Notes: a model not told the origin generated them from the sequence alone. A stretch of DNA of 9,140 nucleotides from JABICX01 sp964528765 (GCA_964528765.1 CAZGVA010000035.1:1-9140); one strand, 5' to 3'; positions 1-6,289 are shown, counted from the first letter of the stretch. Numbers and translations: made by a program.

Positions 1-13
1 GTATTATATACAA

Positions 14-38
14 TAAGCCAAATAATAAGGCTTAAAAG
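14..38 (+). promoter_or_regulatory. Probable pnuC promoter with inverted repeat
   Basis: CTTAAAAG (31-38) lies 24.5 bases (centre to start) before the ATG at 59, matching an archaeal TATA box for a leaderless transcript. A 6-base inverted repeat, TAAGCC (14-19) and GGCTTA (29-34) around a 9-base AT loop, has its right arm on the TATA element, a position where a bound protein would block TBP/TFB. A second AT-rich element, TATTATATA (2-10), could instead give a transcript with a short leader. Operator function is inferred from position only, and no regulator of this operon is visible. Confidence 0.4.
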
Positions 39-58
39 TTATCACTACTGTGGAGAAA

Positions 59-766
59 ATGAAAGTAATAAACTATATAAAAAAATATTTTGGAGATTGG
101 AGCTTATTTGAAAAAAGTTGGTTATTATTATTTACTGTAATAAATATCTACTTATTCTTTGCTTGGCAAGACACGCCGGTTGGTTTAATCGCATCATTAA
201 CGGGTATGATGTGTGTTGTTCTTGTAGCTAAAGGTAAAATAAGCAATTACTATTTCGGTATTGTAAATGTTATTCTTTATGCATTTATTGCATATCAAAG
301 TAGGTATTATGGCGAAGTTATGCTAAATATCATATATTTCTTACCTACACAATTTATTGGTATATATTATTGGAGAAAAAATGTCAATAAAAGCAAAAGT
401 GCAGATGATGTTATAATCAAACACTTGAAGATACGTGAAAAGCTTGCCTGGGGTTGTATTTCAATTCTTGGCGTGATTGGATACGGATTTTTCCTAAAAT
501 ACTTAGGCGGAACACTTCCGTTTATTGATTCTGCATCTACCGTATTATCGGTTATTGCTATGCTTCTAATGATTCGACGCGTAACTGAACAATGGATATT
601 ATGGATAGCAATTGATATTGTATCTATATACATGTGGTTCCATATTCTAGTTAATGGTGGCAATGATATCAGCATGTTAGTTATGTGGAGCGCATATCTA
701 GTAAATGCAATATATGGATATTACAATTGGCGGAAAATGGAGAAAATACAAAATGCGAGAAAATAA
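59..766 (+). CDS. pnuC: PnuC-family nicotinamide riboside transporter
   Basis: Integral membrane facilitator expected to bring nicotinamide riboside into the cell, where the next gene product traps it by phosphorylation. The 235-residue protein is almost wholly hydrophobic, with seven to eight membrane segments (about residues 21-36, 42-57, 63-80, 86-104, 129-148, 157-173, 179-197 and 205-223). Family hallmarks are the NIIYFLPTQFIGIYYW stretch (90-105), the WILWIAID stretch (179-186; paired tryptophans are typical of the substrate site) and the closing WSAYLVNAIYGYYNWRK (210-226). Length is normal for the family. I chose the ATG at 59 because a TATA-like CTTAAAAG (31-38) is centred 24.5 bases before it, the spacing seen at other genes here. 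A GTG at 50 is in frame and cannot be excluded. The end overlaps nadR by 14 bases. PnuC relatives carry riboflavin or thiamine, but the nadR neighbour makes nicotinamide riboside by far the likeliest cargo. Confidence 0.93.
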   Translation: MKVINYIKKYFGDWSLFEKSWLLLFTVINIYLFFAWQDTPVGLIASLTGMMCVVLVAKGKISNYYFGIVNVILYAFIAYQSRYYGEVMLNIIYFLPTQFIGIYYWRKNVNKSKSADDVIIKHLKIREKLAWGCISILGVIGYGFFLKYLGGTLPFIDSASTVLSVIAMLLMIRRVTEQWILWIAIDIVSIYMWFHILVNGGNDISMLVMWSAYLVNAIYGYYNWRKMEKIQNARK

Positions 767-1778
767 AACTGTAGGATTTATTGGTGGGAAGTTTCTTCCT
801 TTCCACCAAGGTCATGTATATGCAATTATTGATGCGTCAAATCAAGTTGATAAATTACATGTTATTTTATCTTCATCTAAAAATCGCGATAAAGAAATTT
901 GCGAACGAGATGGCATAAAATATATTCCTGCAGATGTACGACTTTCCTGGATAGGTGAGTCGCTAAACAACCTTAACAATATAGAAATAACACATATTGA
1001 AGATGATCAATGGGACGCGAATTATGACTGGGAAGAAGGTGCTAATATGATTAAAGACGCGATTGGTCAAAAAATTGATTATGTTTTTAGTTCAGAAACT
1101 TCATATAATGAACATTTCCACAAATATTATCCGGATTCGGAACATATTGTTATTGATGATCCAAGAAAAACCGTTACAATTTCAGCTACGGACATGCGAG
1201 AAAATATATATGACAACTGGGATAAATTACCAAACTGCGTCCGTTCATATTTTACTAAGAAAGTAGTTATAATTGGTACAGAAAGTTCAGGAAAATCAAC
1301 ATTAACTAAACAACTTGCAAAATTCTATAATACAAATTATGTTCATGAAGTTGGAAGAGACTATTGCGAAAAATATTCTAATCAATTAACTGCAGATATG
1401 TTTGATTTTATAGCCATGGAACATATTTTACTTCAAAGAAAAAAAGCTGAAGAAAGCAATAAAGTTTTGTTTATAGATAGTGAAGCAGTTATAACGCAGT
1501 ATTATTTGGATATGTATTTTGATGGAAAAAAATCGCCATTAGTTGAAGAGATTAGTAAAATTCAAAAATATGACTTAGCGATTTTTCTAGAACCGGATAT
1601 TAAATGGGTTGATGATGGATTAAGATTTGCTGGCGAAGAAGCGGTACGTCAAAAAAATAATGTAAAACTAAAACAGATGTTTGCAGATAAAGATATTCCA
1701 TTTGTCAGTGTTAGTGGTAGTTACCAAGATAGATTTAATAAATCTAAAAAATTAGTTGATAAACTATTTGAAAGATAA
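753..1778 (+). CDS. nadR: Bifunctional NadR: NMN adenylyltransferase / ribosylnicotinamide kinase
   Basis: Cytoplasmic two-domain enzyme that converts imported nicotinamide riboside to NMN (C-terminal kinase) and then NMN plus ATP to NAD (N-terminal nucleotidyltransferase). The 341-residue protein has the adenylyltransferase signature GKFLPFHQGH (12-21) and the ISATDMR element (143-149, matching ISxTxxR). The kinase domain follows with the P-loop GTESSGKST (175-183), the IDSEA segment (241-245) where NadR proteins usually read DTD, and the typical WVDDGLR (285-291). There is no N-terminal DNA-binding domain as in enterobacterial NadR, so this copy should be purely enzymatic. The ATG at 753 puts the HxGH motif at the usual distance from the N terminus and has GGAG (739-742) ten bases before it. 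An upstream in-frame start at 705 would add 16 unrelated residues within pnuC. It overlaps pnuC by 14 bases and nadK by 1. Confidence 0.95.
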   Translation: MRENKTVGFIGGKFLPFHQGHVYAIIDASNQVDKLHVILSSSKNRDKEICERDGIKYIPADVRLSWIGESLNNLNNIEITHIEDDQWDANYDWEEGANMIKDAIGQKIDYVFSSETSYNEHFHKYYPDSEHIVIDDPRKTVTISATDMRENIYDNWDKLPNCVRSYFTKKVVIIGTESSGKSTLTKQLAKFYNTNYVHEVGRDYCEKYSNQLTADMFDFIAMEHILLQRKKAEESNKVLFIDSEAVITQYYLDMYFDGKKSPLVEEISKIQKYDLAIFLEPDIKWVDDGLRFAGEEAVRQKNNVKLKQMFADKDIPFVSVSGSYQDRFNKSKKLVDKLFER

Positions 1779-2551
1779 TGATATTTGAAAATGTTGCTTT
1801 AGTATATAAGGAAAACAAACGTAACATTTCAGAAAATATAAAACAAGAATATTTATCTTTTTCAAATACAACTTTAATAAATATTTCAGAAATAACTCGT
1901 GCATCAATTTCTAATAAAGATTTAATTATAACGCTTGGCGGTGATGGTACTTTTGTTGAATCTGCTAACCGTATAGATACTTCAATGATTTTAGGTGTAA
2001 ATTCCGATCCAAAAACAAGTGAAGGTGCCCTTACAAGTTTTGATATTACTGAACTGCATATGCTTGAAGATATTTTAGAAGGTAATTTTAATATAATTGA
2101 AAGACAGCGAGCAGATGTTTGGTTAAATAATAATTTGTTGGGTGAACATTCTACAAATGATATTTATATTGGAGCTGAATATGCATTTCATAGTTCAAGA
2201 TATATAATAAGTTACAACGGGCAAACTGAAGAACATCGAAGTTCCGGAGTTATTATTTCAACAGGGACCGGTTCTGCAGCATGGTTTAAATCGGCAGGTG
2301 GTGAAGAATTTAGTTATACTGAAAAAAAATTAAGATTTATTGTTCGAGAACCATATATCGGAAAACGTATTTTTATGCCTACAATTCTGAAAGGTGAAAT
2401 TCATTCTGATGAAAAAATTAGGTTTGAATCAACCAGAGATTATGGTGGAGTTTTATCCATTGGATTTAAGAATTATGATTTCAACAGAGGCGATATTGCT
2501 GAAATAAAAGTTAGTGATAAACCTCTTAAAGTTCTAGAACGGAAAATTTAA
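1778..2551 (+). CDS. nadK: NAD kinase, NADK2-like subtype
   Basis: Phosphorylates NAD to NADP, completing the route from imported riboside to NADP in one operon. The 257-residue protein has the invariant GGDGT (54-58), an STND segment (125-128) in the place of the usual NE/D motif, the conserved SSGVIISTGTGSAAW (155-169) and REP (190-192). The segment after the GGDGT helix reads GVNSDPKTSEGAL (73-85). Most bacterial and archaeal NAD kinases have a GiNxGxLGFL pattern there. The DPxxSEG form is the one I know from mitochondrial NADK2 and related proteins, so I assign this subtype. The phosphate donor (ATP or polyphosphate) cannot be read from the sequence. The start codon shares a base with the nadR stop (TAATG), implying translational coupling, with no clear Shine-Dalgarno site. 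Confidence 0.88.
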   Translation: MIFENVALVYKENKRNISENIKQEYLSFSNTTLINISEITRASISNKDLIITLGGDGTFVESANRIDTSMILGVNSDPKTSEGALTSFDITELHMLEDILEGNFNIIERQRADVWLNNNLLGEHSTNDIYIGAEYAFHSSRYIISYNGQTEEHRSSGVIISTGTGSAAWFKSAGGEEFSYTEKKLRFIVREPYIGKRIFMPTILKGEIHSDEKIRFESTRDYGGVLSIGFKNYDFNRGDIAEIKVSDKPLKVLERKI

Positions 2552-2552
2552 T

Positions 2553-3146
2553 ATGAAACTTGGAATATTATTTAGTGGTGGAAAGGATAGTGTTATGGCT
2601 CTTTATTGGGCACAGCAAAAGCATATTGCTTCTTGTCTAATTACAATTGATTCTGAAAACCAAGAAAGTTATATGTTCCATACAGACAAAATCAAAGATA
2701 TCCCGAAGCTTGCAAAGAAAATTAATATTCCGTTGGTTTTTAAAAAAACTAAAGGTGTAAAAGAGGAAGAACTTGAAGATATGAAATCTGCAATTCAAGA
2801 AGCTAAAGAAAAATATGGAATAAAAGGAATTGTTTCTGGAGCTCTTGCTTCAAATTATCAAAAAACTCGCGTTGATAAAATTTGCAAAGAATTGGGATTA
2901 AAATCATTTGCACCATATTGGCATGTTGATTCTGAAGAATATATTAAACAAATTATTAATTTAGGATTTAAAATTAAAATTGTACACGTTGCTTCAGAAG
3001 GTTTGACTGAAGACCGGGTTGGAAAGTTTATTGATAAAGAATTTCTCACAAAAATTTTAGCACTTAATAAAAAATACGGAGTTCATATTGCAGGTGAAGG
3101 TGGCGAATATGAATCGCTAGTTATTGACGGACCAATTTTTAAATAA
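2553..3146 (+). CDS. dph6: Dph6-like diphthine-ammonia ligase, C-terminally short
   Basis: PP-loop ATP pyrophosphatase family member. Dph6 performs the last step of diphthamide synthesis on elongation factor 2, the ATP-dependent amidation of diphthine. The 197-residue protein shows the PP-loop SGGKDS (8-13), SGALASNYQKTRV (95-107), the substrate-pocket segment FAPYWHVD (119-126; PLW is commoner than PYW), GLTEDRVGKFID (150-161) and GEGGEYESLVIDGPIF (181-196). It ends right after this last motif. As I recall, archaeal relatives run about 30 residues further with a beta-rich tail, so it appears short, and the frame beyond the stop gives only four codons before another stop. The start follows the nadK stop by one base, placing it in the NAD operon. 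No other diphthamide gene is visible, so an amidation or adenylation role tied to NAD metabolism remains possible. Confidence 0.82.
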   Translation: MKLGILFSGGKDSVMALYWAQQKHIASCLITIDSENQESYMFHTDKIKDIPKLAKKINIPLVFKKTKGVKEEELEDMKSAIQEAKEKYGIKGIVSGALASNYQKTRVDKICKELGLKSFAPYWHVDSEEYIKQIINLGFKIKIVHVASEGLTEDRVGKFIDKEFLTKILALNKKYGVHIAGEGGEYESLVIDGPIFK

Positions 3147-3153
3147 CTTTTTT
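3136..3153 (+). terminator. Oligo-T tracts ending the NAD operon
   Basis: Runs of five T (3136-3140) and six T (3148-3153) flank the dph6 stop codon on the + strand, resembling the U-rich signals at which archaeal RNA polymerase stops. No hairpin is evident. Because the two operons converge here with overlapping ends, termination of the + transcript would occur inside the last codons of the opposing deaminase gene. Confidence 0.35.
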
Positions 3154-4347
3154 ACCATTAACAAATACTTTATCTACACAAGAACCATTTGCTGAATAAA
3201 CTAAATGTGACACAATTCTATCTTTTTCAAGGGGTTGTAACAAAAAATGTTTAGCATCAAGCAAAACTAAATCTGCAAAGTTTCCAGCTTTAATTGTTCC
3301 TGCTCGCAAATTAAGCGCTTTTGCCCCATTAATTGTTGCCATATCTAAAACCTTTTGTGCAGGTGCAACTGTTGCATTACAATAATTTTGCTTTTGAAGA
3401 TATGCACATGAACGCATCTCCTCAAACATATCTAGATTATTATTTGATACTGCTGAATCAGTTCCTAACCCGACAAGTATGCCTGCTTTTTGTAATTCTC
3501 TTAAAGGCATTATACTACCTGAAGCAAGTTTCATATTTGAACGTGGACAATGAACGACTGTAACATTTTTATCTGCTAAAATTTTAGTGTCTTCTTTAGT
3601 AATCCAACAACAATGTACTGCAATTACATTGTTTTTCAAAAAATTAATTGATTCCAAATATTCAACAGGACTTTTACCAAAATCTCGTAATGCATTTTTA
3701 ACTTCTTTTTGAGTTTCAGCTACATGAATATGAACTGGATATTTTTTCTTAGATAATTTTTGCGTTTGAAGTAACAAATCTTTAGAGCAAGTAAATGGTG
3801 TATATGGACCAATTGCAAAATTAATTCTTGATGATTTTAATTTTTTAATATATTTATATAAATTAGTTGAATCTTCCAAACGTTCTTTAGATTTATTAGA
3901 ACCATCTACATCAAGTAAACCTCTTGACAAAAATGCACGAATACCTAATTCTTCAGCTGCTTCTGCAACACGATCCATACTCATATACATATCATTGAAA
4001 CAAGTAGTTCCTGTACGTAACATTTCTCTAATTGCCATAGTTGATGCAACATATATTTTGTCAGGAGTTAATTTTGCTTCAGCTGGAAAAATCTTTTTCT
4101 CTAACCATTCGTCTAATGGCATATCATCAGCAATTCCCCGAAGTAATTGCATTCCAACATGTGTATGCAGATTAATAAGTCCGGGCATTACAATATTCTG
4201 CGAACAATCAATTTCATTTTCGGCATGTAAATCTTTACCAATTCGTAAAATAATATTTCTAGAAATTAAAATATCCATTTTTTCCCAAATATCTCGATTA
4301 CTATTTTGCGTTACAATAAATTTACAATTTTTCAAAACAGTTTTCAT
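3139..4347 (-). CDS. mtaD: MTA/SAH-type adenosine deaminase (amidohydrolase)
   Basis: Metal-dependent amidohydrolase expected to deaminate 5'-methylthioadenosine, S-adenosylhomocysteine or 5'-deoxyadenosine to the inosine analogue plus ammonia. The 402-residue protein has the family's N-terminal beta segment, then MPGLINLHTHVGMQLLRG (54-71) with metal-ligand histidines 61 and 63, the DDMPLDEWL loop (74-82), HIHVAET (206-212) with H208 and the likely catalytic E211, the AVHCCW histidine (245), and GLGTDSAVSNNNLDMFEE with metal ligand D297. Length fits MtaD/DadD enzymes. I start at the ATG at 4347, which gives the usual N terminus. An upstream ATG at 4401 would add 18 residues inside the phosphorylase gene. 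One base separates this start from the mtnP stop, so it is the last gene of the operon. Archaeal members differ in preference, and substrate choice is not readable here. Guanine deaminase or other COG0402 hydrolases are less likely given the neighbours. Confidence 0.9.
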   Translation of the reverse strand: MKTVLKNCKFIVTQNSNRDIWEKMDILISRNIILRIGKDLHAENEIDCSQNIVMPGLINLHTHVGMQLLRGIADDMPLDEWLEKKIFPAEAKLTPDKIYVASTMAIREMLRTGTTCFNDMYMSMDRVAEAAEELGIRAFLSRGLLDVDGSNKSKERLEDSTNLYKYIKKLKSSRINFAIGPYTPFTCSKDLLLQTQKLSKKKYPVHIHVAETQKEVKNALRDFGKSPVEYLESINFLKNNVIAVHCCWITKEDTKILADKNVTVVHCPRSNMKLASGSIMPLRELQKAGILVGLGTDSAVSNNNLDMFEEMRSCAYLQKQNYCNATVAPAQKVLDMATINGAKALNLRAGTIKAGNFADLVLLDAKHFLLQPLEKDRIVSHLVYSANGSCVDKVFVNGKKVI

Positions 4348-4348
4348 T

Positions 4349-5125
4349 TTAAGCAATAGCCCCATCCAAAGCATTATGACACGAACACTCTTCAGCAACA
4401 TCTATTTGTGAAATAACGTTCATTAACAATTTTTTTGATTTTTCAATATTTTTACCCACTGTTTCAATTATGTCTTTCATTGAGACCGCATGTTCTTTCC
4501 AGCAATCATAATCCGTAATCATTGCTATGGATACATAGCAAATTTCCGCTTCTCTTGCTAAAACACTTTCTGGAACCATTGTCATTCCAACAACATCAGC
4601 ATCCCATTTTTGATATAATAATGATTCGGCTTTTGTAGAAAATCTCGGACCATTTATACATATATATGTTCCAGTTTTATGATAACTTAATTTAAGTTCA
4701 TCTGCAGTTTTAATCAATAAATTTTTGATTCGTTTACAACAGGGATCTGCCACAGAAATATGACACACCTTATCTTTGTCATAAAAAGTTGTTTCTCGAG
4801 CATTTGTTCGATCGATAAATTGGTCAACAAAAACAAAATCGCCTGCCTTAAGTTCTTCTTTCATTGAGCCAACGGCACAAGGTGCAAGAATTACTTTCAC
4901 ACCTAATTGTTTTAAAGCCCAAATATTTGCACGATAATTTACTTTATGTGGCGCAATTGAATGTGTTTTTCCATGTCTTGGGATAAATGCGATTTTCTTA
5001 CCATTATAATCACCTACAGTTACGGGTGCAGAAGGTTTTCCATATGGTGTATACACGTCAATATCTTCAACATTATTTAATAATGAAACATCATAAACTC
5101 CAGATCCGCCAATAATGCCGATCAT
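4349..5125 (-). CDS. mtnP: 5'-methylthioadenosine phosphorylase with C-terminal CxC
   Basis: Cleaves methylthioadenosine (or its deaminated form) with phosphate to the free base and 5-methylthioribose-1-phosphate. The 258-residue protein carries GGSG (6-9) and PRHG (49-52) for phosphate binding, GPRFSTKAES (159-168), GMTMVPE (180-186) and TDYDCW (204-209). In the family, the two aspartates of that last motif favour 6-amino purines, so adenine nucleosides should be accepted, while inosine-type substrates are not ruled out. Near the C terminus, Cys247-Ser248-Cys249 recalls the CxC motif of the Sulfolobus MTAP II and Pyrococcus enzymes, where it forms a redox-active disulfide. The ATG at 5125 overlaps the upstream stop as ATGA and has a strong GGAGGTG six bases before it. 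A TTG at 5140 lies upstream of that Shine-Dalgarno site and is rejected. Confidence 0.95.
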   Translation of the reverse strand: MIGIIGGSGVYDVSLLNNVEDIDVYTPYGKPSAPVTVGDYNGKKIAFIPRHGKTHSIAPHKVNYRANIWALKQLGVKVILAPCAVGSMKEELKAGDFVFVDQFIDRTNARETTFYDKDKVCHISVADPCCKRIKNLLIKTADELKLSYHKTGTYICINGPRFSTKAESLLYQKWDADVVGMTMVPESVLAREAEICYVSIAMITDYDCWKEHAVSMKDIIETVGKNIEKSKKLLMNVISQIDVAEECSCHNALDGAIA

Positions 5126-5781
5126 TTTTTGCACCTCCAATGTATTGGGTCTTCTTCAAGTCGCTCAACTACATCTCTGCGCTCCATTTCAACTAAAAGT
5201 GATTCTAATTCTTCTAAACTAACGGTTAGTGCATAAGAATTTTCAAGCCCTTGTTTAATAGCATCTAAATGTGTTTTTTCTGAATCTTCCATACAATTTT
5301 TAATTAAATTTATCAAGTCTTCTGTAAAACACCATGGATATAATATCCATCTCCAAGTAATTTCATGAGCAATATAATCAGGCACAAAATCACTTTTATC
5401 AATATGGTGTAAAGTTGCAGTTTTAATTTCTGCAGGATTTAATGATTTAATGTGTTCCATACTTAATTTCATACTTTCACCTGTATCGGTTATATCATCA
5501 ACAATTAATATTTTTTTATCAGTAATATCCATATTTAATGGAAACTTCAGAACAGCGCCACCATCGGGATTAGCCGTTATTCCCCAATGTTCGGTTTTTA
5601 AACTAGCTAAATCTTTTATGCCCATAAAATCACACAAGTTTCTTGCAGGAACCCATCCACCTCTAGCTAGACCCACAATTAAATCTGGTTTGTACCCAGA
5701 ATCTAATATTTTTTTGGCTAAAACTTGTGATAATTTATAGGTTTGCTCCCAAGAAATAAGTTCTACTTTGAACGTTTTCAT
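5122..5781 (-). CDS. Purine-type phosphoribosyltransferase with C-terminal extension
   Basis: Type I phosphoribosyltransferase of the archaeal hypoxanthine/guanine/adenine group (COG2236-like), expected to join a purine base to PRPP in the cytoplasm. From the ATG at 5781 it has 219 residues. ARGGWVPAR (39-47) is the pyrophosphate loop, ILIVDDITDTGES (91-103) the PRPP-binding signature, and WRWILYPW (143-150) a stretch typical of this family. The last 40 or so residues, from SLEELESLL (188-196) through RRDVVERLEEDPIHW (201-215), are charged and look like a small winged-helix-type tail; that reading is tentative. A start at 5802 would add seven residues, but CTTATAAG is centred 24.5 bases before 5781, which favours 5781. 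Next to mtnP and mtaD, the base salvaged should be adenine, hypoxanthine or both; which one cannot be read from the sequence. Confidence 0.87.
   Translation of the reverse strand: MKTFKVELISWEQTYKLSQVLAKKILDSGYKPDLIVGLARGGWVPARNLCDFMGIKDLASLKTEHWGITANPDGGAVLKFPLNMDITDKKILIVDDITDTGESMKLSMEHIKSLNPAEIKTATLHHIDKSDFVPDYIAHEITWRWILYPWCFTEDLINLIKNCMEDSEKTHLDAIKQGLENSYALTVSLEELESLLVEMERRDVVERLEEDPIHWRCKK
5131..5138 (-). promoter_or_regulatory. Strong Shine-Dalgarno site of mtnP
   Basis: On the minus strand, GGAGGTGC is followed by five A and the ATG at 5125. It is the best Shine-Dalgarno match I found in the window, lies inside the last codons of the phosphoribosyltransferase gene, and decides the mtnP start. 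Confidence 0.8.
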
Positions 5782-5812
5782 AATATTTACAATTAATTGC
5801 ACTTATAAGAAT
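5782..5812 (-). promoter_or_regulatory. Probable internal promoter before the phosphoribosyltransferase gene
   Basis: This 31-base gap holds CTTATAAG (5802-5809), centred 24.5 bases before the ATG at 5781, so a leaderless transcript could start at the gene even though the regulator gene precedes it. A perfect 10-base palindrome, CAATTAATTG (5790-5799), sits between the TATA box and the start. AT-rich palindromes arise by chance fairly easily in such DNA, so an operator role is only a possibility. Confidence 0.5.
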
Positions 5813-6187
5813 TTATATTACTGAATCAAGTTTTTTCTCAATTCTATCTAATCTTTTTTTCATATCTTCCCACATTTCCTGAACAATTTCATGTGGTGGT
5901 TTTGGATGAAATTTTGGTGGAATGGGCTTTCCATCCCTTAAAAAATCTAAAATATGTGGTTCAACTAATTTGTAAAAACGTTTCCCACTTTTCAATTCAG
6001 CAGTTACTACGCCGAGTTCAGCTAACATCGTAAGATGGAAGTCAATCGATTGTGGCTTCATATTTAACTCAGATGCAATCTCCGAAAGATATTTTTCACC
6101 CTTGCCCAGACTCATAAGAATTTGTCTACGAATATCATTGGCTAAAGCTCTATGAAATAACCCTTCAGTTATGTGTGGTGGTGGCAT
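5813..6187 (-). CDS. ArsR-like winged-helix transcriptional regulator
   Basis: A 124-residue DNA-binding protein. Residues 7-75 form a winged helix-turn-helix: LANDIRRQILMSL (15-27), the EIASELNMKPQSIDFHLTML helix-turn-helix (36-55) and a beta wing around LKSGKRFYKLV (65-75). A proline-rich linker (88-98) leads to a charged helix (100-123, EMWEDMKKRLDRIEKKL) that could dimerise as a coiled coil. There are no cysteines, so it is not a classical thiol metal sensor of the ArsR family. The ligand is unknown. As first gene of the purine/MTA operon and divergent from a small gene, it probably regulates one or both. The start at 6187 is supported by TATATAAA on the minus strand 24.5 bases upstream. 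Confidence 0.85.
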   Translation of the reverse strand: MPPPHITEGLFHRALANDIRRQILMSLGKGEKYLSEIASELNMKPQSIDFHLTMLAELGVVTAELKSGKRFYKLVEPHILDFLRDGKPIPPKFHPKPPHEIVQEMWEDMKKRLDRIEKKLDSVI

Positions 6188-6275
6188 ATTGTATATTTTT
6201 ATAGATATTTATATACTTTTCCATTTTCCTCGAAAACCGAAACTCTTATAAATAATTATTGATTTCTTGTTTCAT
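6188..6275. promoter_or_regulatory. Divergent leaderless promoter region
   Basis: Between the regulator (-) and the 66-residue gene (+). On the minus strand TATATAAA (6208-6215) is centred 24.5 bases before the regulator ATG, preceded by a purine-rich GGAAAAG resembling a BRE. On the + strand TTATAAATA (6246-6254) is centred 26 bases before the ATG at 6276, with CGAAACT just upstream as a possible BRE. Both spacings predict transcription starting at or within a base or two of the start codon, so both mRNAs would be leaderless. Confidence 0.7.
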
Positions 6276-6289
6276 ATGAAAACCGAAAC
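6232..6289 (+). repeat. 12-base direct repeat bracketing the small-gene promoter
   Basis: GAAAACCGAAAC occurs exactly twice, at 6232-6243 and 6278-6289, 46 bases apart. The first copy abuts the TATA box of the small gene and covers its BRE position; the second begins two bases after the predicted transcription start, within the first five codons. I noticed no third copy in the window. The arrangement suits a repressor bound at both sites, though a chance or coding constraint on the second copy is possible. Confidence 0.6.

Noticed and set aside
2..10. TATTATATA as the main pnuC promoter
   Set aside because: It is a good AT-rich match but would place the start about 25 bases before the ATG; CTTAAAAG at 31-38 fits the spacing of the other genes better. 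Kept only as an alternative.
367..675. Minus-strand open frame opposite pnuC
   Set aside because: Antisense to a strongly supported transporter, with no recognisable motif or start signal.
705..752. N-terminal extension of NadR
   Set aside because: These 16 codons lie within pnuC and are unlike NadR; the ATG at 753 has GGAG upstream and the right distance to the HxGH motif.
4348..4401. N-terminal extension of the deaminase
   Set aside because: The 18 extra residues lie within the phosphorylase gene, and the ATG at 4347 gives the normal family N terminus.
3995..4411. Long + strand open frame opposite the deaminase
   Set aside because: It is antisense to a clearly recognised gene, has no family features and is a by-product of that gene's codon use.
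5126..5140. TTG start of the phosphorylase
   Set aside because: The Shine-Dalgarno sequence lies between this codon and the ATG at 5125, and the family begins at MIGIIGGSG.
5813..6187. Metal-sensing ArsR repressor
   Set aside because: The fold is ArsR-like, but the protein has no cysteine and no visible metal-binding cluster, so a metal-sensor name is not justified.
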